From Liolophura sinensis (taxonomy: Eukaryota; Mollusca; Polyplacophora; Chitonida; Chitonidae): a DNA stretch of 60,000 bases. Below, piece by piece: positions 47,167 to 59,480 of the stretch. Under the pieces are notes generated by a model. It did not search any database, was not told where the DNA came from, and saw only the letters and a list, made by a program, of their open reading frames with translations. Where the stretch lies: positions 27,988,628-28,048,627 of the forward strand of contig NC_088305.1 in assembly GCF_032854445.1 (NCBI RefSeq). The letters are read 5' to 3'. The position numbers were made by a program, and so were the translations under genes. The stretch's first letter is position 1; every line of letters begins with the position of its first letter.

Positions 47167-48493
47167 TGTTGTCTGAAAGAATGTATACTGTTATTATAAC
47201 ATATACTTTGTCCCCTTCATCATAATGTCTTGTTAGTATAATGCAACTATTTTGTTGAATGAATAGAAAAGTTCTGCTACATTTAACAGGATAATCTACT
47301 GCAATAACATAATACATTCTAGCTTCACTGAGGCAACAGACATTCTGTTAAATTTAGTAGATTACTACATATTTTTTCTTTTTCTTTTCTTTGAGAGTAA
47401 GATGTCAACTGTATCGAAAATTAACGACCTTGACCTTTTCATTCAGCATCGTCCTTGACACAGTTATGGGTCTTAGGAGAGGCCCTGTACCAGAATTTAG
47501 CTTACACTAGTTTGTCGGCAGTTTTATTCGGTGGCCCAGCACTCTGTGCTTGGACGCCTGTTTAAATCGTTCGGTTATTTTTTTTTTTTTTAAATTATTT
47601 TTCTTACATTTTCTTGAAACGTTTTTGAAAGCTTGAAGAGCTGTAAAAGGATAAGTTTTCATTGGATGTTGTTGAAATTTGGTGATTTTAGGAACAAGGT
47701 TACGAGGCAAATTTTAGCAGATTTGGTTAACTTTTGGTCGCGTAACATGGCGGCCATCTTAGATATTGATCAAAACCTTTAAAAATTTTCTTCTCAAGAA
47801 CCAACGAACAGATTCTTTGACATTTGATGTATTTGTAGAGTGATTCCAGTTAGAGTAAGTCTGAAAAAAATCTTGGACATTCACCGAAAGCTTTGGAAGC
47901 CAGCCATTGGTCGAATTTATGACACCATAAAAAGTGTCTAACTTTGATAATGTTTTCATGTATTTGGTGTATTAGTTACGTAATTTCAATGGACTGTAAC
48001 TTCAGAACTATGGTATCTAGAAATGTGAAACTTGCACCAAATTGTAGCCCAAGACATGCAGTTTCTGGTGGCCTTCAAAGGATTTAGGATCAATAGTTTT
48101 CTCACTAGAAATGTTTACACGACACCACCCTACTTCAGAAATAAAATGTAAGCCCGTACATTTAACATGGATTTGCCAACTTGCCAACTTGCAACATAAA
48201 TTGGCTGCCTGTTACTCAAACCGAGAAACAAACAACTTTCCTTCCCCGCAAAAGCTATCAACGGACAAATGCATCATTGGTAATTCTCAACAATCCCGAC
48301 GGCATTCGCCCCATATCCCCATGATATCACCACTATAAGTCCAAATCCATAGCCAAATATACCAATAATTTCTATCCACACATGTACCTTGAGTCATGAC
48401 GAGCCCCCAAAATGTAACCCTTATTTGGCCAAATTCAACAGTTAAAGATATATTGCGGTTTCCAGGTTCTTTTCAGGTCTAGATCTTACATAC
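47167..48493. other. Intergenic DNA (second copy)
   Basis: Counterpart of 8405-9759; no gene recognised. A 36-base deletion relative to the first copy near 48,270 breaks the open frame seen there. Confidence 0.5.
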
Positions 48494-48555
48494 CGGAAGG
48501 AAGAGACGAGCTTTTGGATGCCGCACAGGAAAGTTACTACGAAACCGTACGCCAT
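48494..48555 (-). CDS. Possible small first exon (second copy)
   Basis: Counterpart of 9760-9821. The ATG context, 62-base length and donor GTATGTAAG are kept; the peptide reads MAYGFVVTFLCGIQKLVSSF. Function unknown, downstream exons not found. Confidence 0.3.
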
Positions 48556-49994
48556 GGCTTTTGACTGGGGACTGGGGCTAACGAACACACAACACCGCTT
48601 ATTCCTTCCGACAACTTAGACCAAAATTTCATATCTTATAATCTCCTAACTTTTCAAGTCAGCTATACATGCACTTTGTTCTCGCCAGCTGTCAAAGCTC
48701 ACCTGAGCCCAAGGAAACCAGATGGGATACTATAATGGGGTGACTGCACACCATGTGTTGAGCAACCCGAGATGACAGCCGACATGACAACCAATGCGAT
48801 ATCCGTTCCATATGAACACCATCGTATAAGTGAAAAATTGTTAAACAACGTTAAACATCAACCTAATCCATCGGTTCGATCTGCACGTGACTGCTGAATC
48901 ACTACTGGAAATAGTGCATTATCAGTGCAGCTTGGTGTTTTCATTCATGTTCCGGTCATGTCCGAATACTGTATCGTTTAAAACAAATAGTATTAACCGT
49001 TTCTCACCTTTTATATCTGATCTGTCGTCTCATGTTGCCCAAAACTAAAACTAATCCATTTTTATCCTCCATAGTCCTGCGGCCTAATGTTAGGAATCTT
49101 GTTTAGAAGTGCGATGGATTCTTTCAACCACACAACGCATAATTGTTGTCATGATGTAACACGACAGTAAGGCACTACTCAAACAGTCATATCCAAAACT
49201 GATCAGTTAATTCTTGTATGAGTGCAAGAAACCACTTAAAGAACCGATTGTAAAAAAGGTGAGGACTGACACGTCTTGGGATTGAACCTTGTTCATCTGG
49301 CTACAAAACAAAATGCACAACACATCATTCTTTTAGTTTACATAGATTTTATTTATTTAAAACAGTTCGTATACAAAACATGTACAATATATAATAGAAT
49401 ACATACAAATTAAATACAATAAAAACAATACGAAAATATATATTTATAGATGTATGTTATGCGGCAATTTGAAAAATTGCATACATCTTAATGTCATATT
49501 GCATATTCTGATATACATCAGAAAGGCATATTGTGTACATTCTATTGGCATATTGCAAATATCACAATATTAAATTGCATATATCAAGAAACCATCTGTG
49601 TGGCTTCGTAAAAAATAGAATTTGCTGTAAATACATATATAAATTCCTCAACATTGCTCTTTAGGAGCTTATATAATAACAACATATCGCGCCTTTTACA
49701 GACAAGGCGTTCGATAACCGACAGAATCAAGAAAGACACTTAAAGACTTTGAGCATATCGCAAGAAACCGATATTGAATGACAGATAAGATGTAAAACAG
49801 TGAAAAAAAATCAATGTTCAAACAAATGCCCGGTACAGGGTTCAGTAAAACAACAAGTTGTCAAGTCACACTGATAAAGAGCGATTGTGGCATGGTTAGG
49901 CCAACAGTTGTGGGCCACATTGGATATGTTAAAATGGAAAACAATAAAATTTATACAAGAAAAATTCTATCACTTTGGTTGTAGAATAAAAGCC

Positions 49995-50630
49995 ACGTAT
50001 CAGGCTGGAATGTCAGTCACTGGATCCCCGTCAGGTGTTGGCTCTCCTGGTTGTAGGAACAATACCACCGTCACGTGAGATGATGTGAATAGTTCCACAC
50101 GTTGGCGTACCAATGTAACCGTAGCTGTTGGTGAGTTTCATTGGATCGGTATAAAGTGTTGGTGTGCTAGGCAATGGATCCGTATAATGTGTTGGTGTGC
50201 TAGGCATTGTATCCGTATAATGTATTGGTGTGCTGGTCATTGACTCCGTATAATGTGTTGGTGTGCTAGGCATTGGAATCGTACCACGTTTTGGTGTGCT
50301 AGGCATTGGATCCGTATAATGTGTTGCTGTGTTAGGCATTGAATCCGTACCAACATCGGTGTACTTGGCATCCGTAACATGTATTGGTATAATGGACTCG
50401 GGATCTGTACCACGTGTTAGTGTACAAGTTATATGATCACGTATTGTTGTACGAGTCGTAGGAGCCGTGCCACGAGTTGGCGTACAACGTGTAGTAAAAT
50501 ATTTGTACTGTAACCTAGGTGATAGAGCTTGAGTTTGAGTCTTAAAAACGTTACAACGCCTGAAGTTTGGCTCCTTAAATGTACCATCTGTTCTGTGTTT
50601 GTATAAAAAAATAATTAAAAAGAAAAAAAA
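49995..50630 (-). pseudogene. Thr/Pro repeat ORF, second copy (frame broken)
   Basis: Counterpart of 11,356-11,982. The 33-bp array has six units here (50,142-50,347) versus five. A two-base deletion near 50,128 changes the frame after the repeats. The intact stretch covers 50,031-50,339 only. It is either a decayed gene or never coding. Confidence 0.35.
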
Positions 50631-50929
50631 AACAAAAAAAAAAACAGTATGGCAAAACTAAGCCATGTTTTGGTGTGTTTGGGTGTATAAATATACACTT
50701 TGGTGTAAAAGGTGGCTGTATGCCGTTTCTGAATGTTGTAGCATTTAGATGATCTGCAATAGTTTGTTACAAATGCCATGCGCAAATACCTGAGAAAGCC
50801 TATGGAGTACGGCAAGAGAAAATTTGGGAAGAGCCCAAAGGGAGTTAAACCCTGATTTAAAATGCATGCAGTAGCATGTTAGAGATATTTTAAATTCTAT
50901 ATTGCTAAATATCTAATAAAAAGGTATTA

Positions 50930-51130
50930 TTATATTTTATATAAAATAGTACCATTAAAAATACATACAAAAAAGTAAAAACAGTATATAAAACATCACA
51001 GTGCTTTATATAAAATAGTACTATTAAAAATACATACAAAAAAGTATAGACAGCATATAAAACATCACAGTGCTTTATATAAAATAGTACCATTAAGATA
51101 CATACAAAAAGTATAGACAGTATATAAAAT
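50930..51130. repeat. 69-bp tandem repeat, three copies
   Basis: Units with aaatagta at 50,944, 51,013 and 51,082, an exact 69-bp spacing. The first copy of the locus has one unit. It lies in the 3' flank of the SxIP-rich gene. Confidence 0.85.
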
Positions 51131-51453
51131 ATCATCTATTTCACTTCACAATAAAACAAAACCACACACATTGTACACCTCTATACATGGATTTTTGTCC
51201 TTACCGTGAATATCTTGTTTCTCTTCTTGTTGGAATCGGACACTATCGTCGACTTTAGAAATGAAGCAACTTGTATCACAGCAAAGTCTGGCAAATATCC
51301 TTGGTAAACATATTTCAGCAAACTCACATTTCTTTTTTGAGAGGTTCTGTAGCCAATCAGAATGTATGTTGTAAAACAAAGGTCGAATTAATCCAGATGA
51401 GAAAAGGTAACTCATCCATCAAACATCCCAAATTGTTCAAAGCAGTTCAATTT

Positions 51454-54400
51454 CTAGCTTTCTCTGTCAATCTCGTCTGGGTTTTCAAACTCTGCACTGC
51501 ATTGCCTTTCTAACTCGAGAAACTCTTCGCCTTCTAGGTCTGGTTCATATTTGACTGCTGACTCTCCATCAAATTGGTCATTTGACTCTGGGTCAAACTG
51601 GACTTTCCTTCTGTTAAGAGCAGTCCAGCTCTCAAGACCCATGGGGACGAGCCTTCGAGGCGCCATTTGACGATAGAAGAAGCGATCAAGATTTTGGCAC
51701 AATGGCGGGTAGTCGTTTGGATGGTTGTTAGTTTCAAACATGGCGTCCATTTCTCGAAAGTCCATCCGCTCACACAATGTCTTGAGAATTCCCCTGGCTG
51801 GTTTAATAGGGCAAGGCTTGTCGGGGTCCAAGGACGGAGTCACTACACGGATTGGCCGTCTGCCGTCTTGAGGGGGCGGAGTACTTGGTGGTTTTGGGCA
51901 TAGTAAGAGCTGGGTGGGTGATTTTGCCTTAACCGGCGATTTCGGCTGAACCGGTTGTTTTGACTGAACCGGTTGTTTTGGCTGAACCGGTGGTTCTGCT
52001 TGTATGGGAGATGTTTGCTGAACGGGATGCTTTGGCAGAACAGGTGCTTTTGGCTGAACCGATGGTTCCGACTGAACGGTAGATTTTGGCTGAATCGTTG
52101 ATTTTGGCTGAACCGGTGATTTTAGCTGAAGCGGTAGTTTTGGTAGAATCGGTGGTTTGGGCTGAATTGGTGATTTTGGCAGAACGGGTGTTGGCTGAAC
52201 GACTGGTTTTGGTTTAGCTGCTGGTTCAGGATGAACCGGTGGTTTTGGTTTAATTGCTGGTTTAGGTTGAGTCGGTGATTCGCTTAGGAGCAGCTTTACT
52301 GGAAGCGGGATTTTCGATCCGTTCTGTCTAGCTATCATTCTGATGTCGGGTTTAGGTGGCTTCAAACTGTCTTGTTGCTTTGTTTTTCGAATTCCAGTTT
52401 TGGGCTGAACTGGTCTTTGGCTGATATTGGTGGAGAAAGAGAAACAGCTTGTGGCTGCATAAAACTGCGTCTTCACTCCAGGTTTAGATTTTCCATAGCC
52501 GGTAGAGGGAATGTCATTGTACAGGTTGGAACGCAGGTTGACTCGTCGGATAGGCTTTTGAGGACGATTTGTCACTTGAGCCGGATGTCTGACGTTTGCT
52601 GACATACAAGATGTGCGCTGCCTTATAGACACCAGTTGAGATGTACTCTGTACTGACTTTATGGGAAGTGGCAGTTTTGATCCATTTAGCCTAGCCATGG
52701 TCCTGATGTCTGTGGTAATTGCCGATGAAGCATCCTTCGACGCAACGGTAGTTGTGGAAGAAGTATCCTCTGATGCAGTAGCAGCTTTCAATGATATGGA
52801 GGATGTCGTGGGTAGGCTGGACGCGGATAGCTTGACAGGAATTGGGAGTCTGGACCCATTGAGTCTGGCCACGGTCCTGATATCAACTTTGGGTGTTTGT
52901 GTAGGATCTTTCTGCAGGGTTTGACATGTTTGTCCTCTAAGAGATGGTGCTATATTGTTTCTGGTGGACACAAACGATCGGCTTGTCTGCATGGTACATG
53001 TTGGCTTTGGTTTTGTCTTACATCTCCCATAACCACTGGAGGCAATTTTCTTGTAGCGGTTGTTATGTATAAGCCTTGGTCGAGGGGACGGCAGAGGAAC
53101 TCTTATCCTTCTGGGCACTGGCTGGGGGCAAGTCTCATTGGCTGTCGCTTGCATGACACTCTTCTTGGCTGTGGCTTGGGTGACAGTCTCCTTGGGGGGC
53201 ACTTGGGTTACATTTTCCTTTGCTGCTGCTTGGGCGACAGTCTCCTTGGCACTGGCTCGGGCGATAGTCCCCTTGACTGTCGGATGGTTTGGGGTTCCCT
53301 TGGCTGTCGCTTGGATGACATTCTCCTTGACTGTGCCTGGACTAAACCATTGATCAACCATTGTGCATAACCTGCCATATGCTTTGTGCAATCTTCTGAT
53401 CAAATCGTGAATCTCTGGAGAAATATCTGATCTCTGTGATTCTGTGACATTAACTTTTGCAAACTGATAAGGCAATGGTATGCGGGATTGTTTGAAGCCT
53501 CCAGCGTAAGGTTTATGCGCTGGATTCTGCCACATATACCCTCTGATGGGCCTAGGAAGGTAACACGGACGGGGCAAGTCTGTAATTGGTCTCACGTTGA
53601 GCTCGGAGTACCCGTCTATCTTCGCTAGCCGTTGAAGCAAGTTGTAGCCATCATCAAGGACAGGTCTATCCGTCTCTGGAATCAGCATGGAATAATCCTT
53701 GTAGTCTGGTTTAATGACGTATATTACCTCAAACACACGCCATTCCAGGTCCTCCATTTCATAAGCCAGCATGTTTAGGTCCATGTCATGTAACCAGCCC
53801 AGCGACTCGGGCTTTGGTAGGATCTCCTTTGCGCATCTGGAGGAAGAACAACATGATATGGGAAATTTTAGAATCAGATGAAAGAACACACGGTAAGCAA
53901 ACCTATATGCATGATAGAGTTCCTTGTTTAGGGGACAAAAAGGCAATGATAGAAAGGAGATTAGAATGTTCAATTTTAACAATCAACAATTTTAACGTAC
54001 AGAAAAAGGATAAGACAATACTGATTTGGCAGACTAAACACAGAGGCAATTTTAACCTTCGGGAGAAAGGAAAAGATACAGCTCACTTCTACAGAAACAA
54101 AGCCTAAGCCATTTGATTTATTTATTTCATTTGATTAGTTTTTTACGCCATACTCAAGAATATTTTACTTATATGACGACGGCCAGCATTGTGGTGGCAG
54201 GGAACCGGGCAGAGCCCGGGGGAAACCCACAACCATCCGCAGGTTGCTGCCAGACCTTCCCAAGTATGCAAAGCCATATCAAAATGAGGAATTTAAGCAT
54301 CGAGTCCAACATTCGTATACCACTCATAAGCTGTATAAGAACGTTGCAAATTGATAGTTGCAAGACTCATTTCCGAAAACACCACAAACCACAACTTCCC

Positions 54401-57400
54401 AAAAGAAATTTTAAGAAATAATGTATAAATAGTAACTAAAGCTGGTAATATGTAACCGAGAAACAGTGGAGAGTTTTCACTGGGGCAGAGTAGACAGTGA
54501 GATGATATTGAATTCTAGCAACGATATCGAATTAAATTTTCAAACTCGTTACCAGTAAATAATTTTCAGGTGGGATGAATATTGATAGCTCAGTCAAGCT
54601 TTGGTTGCCAGCGTTCATAAAGGCATGATGTTGACGTAATAACCATGAATACTAAGCTTATACAGCTCTTGATGCCGCGGTTGCGCGGAATTAGATACAA
54701 CTATAACACGTGGAGATTGGTATATAATTTGAGCATTGGTATGAATGATTAGAATGAACAGGGGTTAAAATGTCAAGAGGCCATACTTCTGATAACTTAA
54801 TTATGTATGGCAATATACAAGTCAACTAACGTGGTTCTTCTGCTTCAACTCACTTGTCCATGGTCTTTTTCTGCATCATACAATCAAGCAAATTGAAAGT
54901 TTATAGAATACAAAGATTAAAGAAAAGCATATAAGTTGATATAGCAACAGGTGTGTGTCAGAAATGAACAATTTAATAGAATAACTTACTTTTTGGGATC
55001 CTCTGTAGCTGTTTTTTCTTTCTTCTTAGATCTCCCATAGCCACTTGAGACAACTTTGTTGTAGCGATTGTTATGTATAAGTCTGGGTCGAGGAGATGGC
55101 AGAGAAACTCTTATTCTTCTGGGCACTGGCTTAGGGCAAGACTCATTGCTTGACATTGGGGTAGCAGTCTCCATGGCTGCCGTTTGGGGTACAGTCTCCT
55201 TGGCGGTCGGATGGGTGCGAGTACCTTTTGCTTTTGCTCGCTTGACATACTCCTTGACTGCGCCTGGGCTAAACCACTGATCAACCATTGTGCACAATTT
55301 AGCGTAAGCTTTGTGTAATCTTCTGATCAAATTGTGAATCTCTGGGTGAATATTTAATCTTTCCATGACGTTTTCTTTCGCAAATGGCAGTGGTATGCTT
55401 GATTTTTTGAAGCTTCCAGCACAGCTGGGTTTAGGCGCTGGATGCTCCCACAGATGGCCTTTGATGGGTCTAGGAAGGTAACATGGACGCGGCAAGTCTG
55501 TGATTGGTCTCACGTTGAGCTGGGAGTATCCGTCTATCTTGGTTAACCGTCGCAGCAGTTTGTAGCTGTTATCAAGAACAGATCTATCTGTCTCTGGGAT
55601 CAGCATGGCGTAGTCCTTGTAGTCTGGTTTAATGATGTAAACTACCTCAAACACACGCCATTCCAGATCCTCCATTTCATAAACGAGCATGTTTAGGCCG
55701 GTGTCCTGTAACCACTCCAGTGACCCAGACTTTGATAGGATCTTCTTCGCATGTCTGGAGGAATGAAAACAAGAAGTTATAGACAATTTTAGAATCATAC
55801 ATTTTACAACAGGCGCAACTTGAATACTTTTTTCGGCCATTTCGTAACCCGTGGGTCAGCCATGACGTGGCATTCGACCAGTACGCAGCCTTGTGTTGGT
55901 GCCACAGCCGTCAGTCGGTGCAGACATTACTGATAATCAGATAACCCATCATTGATTCTTATAAATTTTCCACTGTCCGTCAGAATAAAAAGCGCAGCTT
56001 AAAATTTTTCCGCACAACGTACGTGTTTGTAAACAGCGCCACTGTCAGTCATGAGTAGTCCAAGGCGGACTTGCCCATACTGGAGACATCTATACTTCGG
56101 GGACACAATCGGCAGTATGCCCGATTGACACTGCTGGCGTCGCGCTCAAGCCAGTCCTTGAAATCTACGAACTGCAGCCATTCATCGCTAAAACGACAGT
56201 TGCCAGGCATCTCCAATGCTTTTCTTCACGCACCAAATCCTTCTCAATGACTACAGCGTAAGTTCTTACCGCCAAATCAAAAAATGGCGGTCTTAGCGCC
56301 CTGTGGCGGAGAAAAGGAAGTCTGTAGTGGCGCAAAACTATGACCGCGTACATACCACTGGCGGCCGCTTTAGGTGCTTGCCCGTTGTCAGTTGATTCAC
56401 ATATTCTTACCACCGAATAACTTTCTTCACGTGACACAAACAAATCAAGTACTTTCAAGGACCTCCACATAAAAATGGTCAAATCAAACACTTTCCGGTC
56501 CTTGAATTACCAAAGTAATAGTCAATTACTTTCAATGTTTTCAACAACCCGTGCGAATCCTGTTTTAAAGCGCAGAAAACATCAAACTGCTATGTCCAAA
56601 TACAGAACATCATTTGAATTTTTTTTATAAATTTAAAAATTTTGAGGTATTTGATTTTTTTTGTCGAAGGCAAAGGGCTGTATCCAACCATGATAAGATA
56701 CAAATCAACTTCCGTAGCTGCTTATTGAATCAAACAACGAACTATGTCCCGTTTATACCACAACACACAAATAGAAAGGATTGCGGATGTGATAATGAGA
56801 ACTTACCGATCGAGATCCTCTGCCCTTTCTATCCGTTTTAACAAACTAAGTTCAGCCACATCTTGGCGTCTTTGCTCTATTTTTCTGTTCACATATTCAC
56901 CTGAAGTAGACGAAGTTGTATCAAAGTACTGCCAAACCCAATCAGAAACTTCAAATTTAATTTAAAGGAGAACTCCACAATACAAGTTAACTCGCTGACA
57001 CCATAACTTTTTGTGCAAACAAAGACATCTGTATATCAGAAAAGAAAAAATCACATTGAAATCAGCCCGACCACTTCACTCAGTCAGGCCGGTAAACCGC
57101 TATAGTAGTTAAAATGATATGAAATAATGTCCCCACTACCTAAATATATTTACACATGTCCCAAAGTGAAAGCTCTTGGGTATAACCTGACAGATAAATC
57201 ATTACATGTCCGCATATTATAGGTTGGATCCTACAAGTACGTGCGGTTCGTGTCATTTCAGAAGATTTGCTTCTTCCGTTTCCTGAACAACGTAAAACAC
57301 CGATCAAACAAATAAATAAATTTTGGCCTTTATACCATTTTGTATGTATCACTTTATGTTTGAAAAGATGCAGAAAAAAAAGAAGACGTGTGGCAATCTA

Positions 57401-58818
57401 ACACGACAACTTGCGTTGTTTCATTCAACACAGAAATGTGTTACCCCAACACAAACATGTATATGAAGTAAACATTTTTGTGTTACAAAATAATAAAAAC
57501 AAAAACAAGATCTTGAGTTAATTAAGCACAAGATAGAATTGTTCAAATATGACACAAGACTTTTGTTGTCAAGAACACATGTTTGTGTTCATTGATTACA
57601 AGTGTTTATCGTGTATTTCATTAATTTTGAGACAACTGGGCGTAAACAAACATCGCCGACAACATCAACCGCAAGTTACATTTAAGAAGGTTTCTATTTG
57701 CACCGTTGAATGTGAAAATAAAATATGCAATTAAGTTTTTAGTATTCACTGAATACTATCAGAGTTGTTCTTTGCACTCATACTAAAACAAGAATGGCTG
57801 AAATTAAGAGGTCGACACGAAGTTTCACCAAGCTGTCATATCCTTAGGCACGTGAAAGTTCAAATCTTTCTAAAGTCTTCTAGAAATCAACTTACTGAAC
57901 ACTTGTTGAGACCCGAAACTGCTGGAAGTTGAGCTGCCATGTCCATCGTTCCAGAAGGCCTTGCTGGTTGAACTGTCACAGGCCAATGATTTGCCGTCAT
58001 AGGCCGAATCATCCTGGTAGATGTGACTGGTTGAACCAGTCACATACATTCTGTTTCCCAAATATGCAGGGGGCGACGTATCTGAAAATAAGCCATCGTA
58101 TGTGTAAACAGAAACCTGATATATCTAAAGGCTCTCTCATCACACAAGTTATACAAGTGTTCATAAATTTATTGCTGGTAATCGTCAAAATAAAAATTAA
58201 AATCAAAGAAAAGACAAAGAAAACTCCCAGGTTTTCTCGCCTTGAAGTAAATTACTGCAGTAAATTGATAAGAGGCTATATTTCACTGGTAATAAGAGTA
58301 ACAATTTGCCAAGTTTGTTACTGTCTTCACTGCTCTAGATTTACCCTGCTGTAAGTCTTTCATTATATTACAAGTAACATGCAGTGGGCAGTAAGTTCAG
58401 GTTTAGGCTCTCAGAATATAAGATTATAACAAAATTACAGTTTTCATAGGGTAATTCAGAGAATTAAAATACCACGTATAGTACATTTATACATGTATGA
58501 ATATATATCTTTACGTATACATATATGTATGTATTTAAGTTATTTATTCAAGAATTACTCAAAAAATTTAAGAAATGTTTTTGACTTTATGTCTTAAGAG
58601 ATCTCGTTTTCGGTAAACAAAAATTCATTACACTGATATTTTAGAATTATACAGCTGAAACAGATGCCTTTCCCTTTAACATATATAGTTGTATTAACAG
58701 TGAATCCTTTCATACCTGGGCAAATCGTCGCTGGTGTGGATTTAGGGACATAACCCTGGGTCCCTGTGCTCTCTATTGGAGGGAGGGAGAAACGCTTGTG
58801 GCTTCTCCAAGCCATCAG
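51454..58818 (-). CDS. Unrecognised Pro-rich protein with SxIP-like and PP1-docking-like motifs
   Basis: Five exons: 58,818-58,716 (ATG at 58,815), 58,081-57,896, 56,948-56,807, 55,754-54,990 and 53,836-51,454 (TAG). All are GT-AG with matching phases, giving about 1,191 residues. Upstream exons cannot be excluded. I do not recognise the family. Exons 4 and 5 each open with a related domain of about 170 residues (LEWLQD..LNMLVYEMEDLEW, KPDYKDY.MLIPETDR, DLPRPCYLPRPIKG). The rest is basic and Pro-rich. It has three repeats of a DIRTxARLNGS type, each ending in an SxLP or SxIP core: SRLP near 52,850, SKLP near 52,670 and SKIP near 52,305. Further cores are SRIP near 53,480 and SSIP near 55,395. 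A QPKPP-type repeat follows, then GILK (near 51,790) and RKVQFDP (near 51,600). SxIP cores bind EB1; GILK plus KVxF bind phosphatase PP1. A microtubule or PP1 adaptor role is inference only. Confidence 0.8.
54113..54265 (-). repeat. Truncated SINE in intron 4 (second copy)
   Basis: Counterpart of 15,316-15,464. Confidence 0.75.
54266..54989. other. Intron 4 sequence (second copy)
   Basis: Intronic, closely matching 15,465-16,190; nothing further recognised. Confidence 0.55.
55808..56562. mobile_element. Right part of the TIR DNA element (second copy)
   Basis: Counterpart of 18,208-18,961. The left terminus is lost in the deletion that joins 17,010 to about 18,208. The junction shows a short shared aca. 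The right terminus cgtgcgaatcctg is intact. Confidence 0.55.
56049..56210 (-). pseudogene. Zinc-finger-like transposon protein remnant (second copy)
   Basis: 53 codons from ATG at 56,210: FSDEWLQFVDFKDWLERD, then RAYCRLCPRSIDVSSMGKSAL, then a stop. The C-x2-C pair is present. The expected histidines are missing because the frame closes. It is better preserved than the copy at 18,454-18,609. Confidence 0.4.
57288..57322 (+). repeat. SINE 3' tail fragment (second copy)
   Basis: Counterpart of 19,685-19,720. Confidence 0.55.
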
Positions 58819-58889
58819 CTGCAGAGATAAAAATGCAGAATTTCGAAAATAAAATCAGTCGCTGATTGGAAACTACCATAAAACAATCT

Positions 58890-59480
58890 TTAGACTATCC
58901 CAGATCTATGGTAGCAGAGCCAAATAGTTTTCTAATTTGGACACCCTATTATTAGGTTAATTTGGGCTAAATTATTTTCATATATTAAGAAATTTGAAAT
59001 TAATACCTTATACACCATGAGTGCCGTTCATACTCATGGATATAGTTAATCTTTTTAATATTTTGAATTCATTAGGCAATATTTTCCATAATTTAGGGGA
59101 TTTTTTTTATGCTGTACTTTGGACATCTCTTAAAGGGTATTTCAAAAGGTTCAGATGCACCTCATCTCACCGTGAAACTATCTTTAATTTTAGAATATCC
59201 CAGCTGTGTTATAAATTACCCAAAAACTATAATCGATTTCCCAGTTTCATCTAAGGTTAATATAAAACTATCCTAAATTAGTCTTTCATATTTTAGATTA
59301 CGATAAAGCTATCTTATGATAGACGAGTTATGACTGTTTTAAAACTAAACCTGATCTTAATTTACATCGTCGTATAGCTATAAGAAACTAAATATATCTC
59401 AAATTATGATAGCTCATCTATAAACTATCAAGATTTATTGGTTGTGGGTGGTTGCTCTTCTGCTAGATGAAAGAACGCAG
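58890..59480. repeat. Degenerate short phrase repeats (second copy)
   Basis: Counterpart of 21,170-21,770, upstream of exon 1 of the SxIP-rich gene; no gene recognised. Confidence 0.4.

Noticed and set aside
50905-51135. Minus-strand hydrophobic frame with three repeats, looking like membrane segments
   Set aside because: It is the translation of the 69-bp tandem repeat, in AT-rich DNA. The first copy of the locus has a single unit and no such frame.
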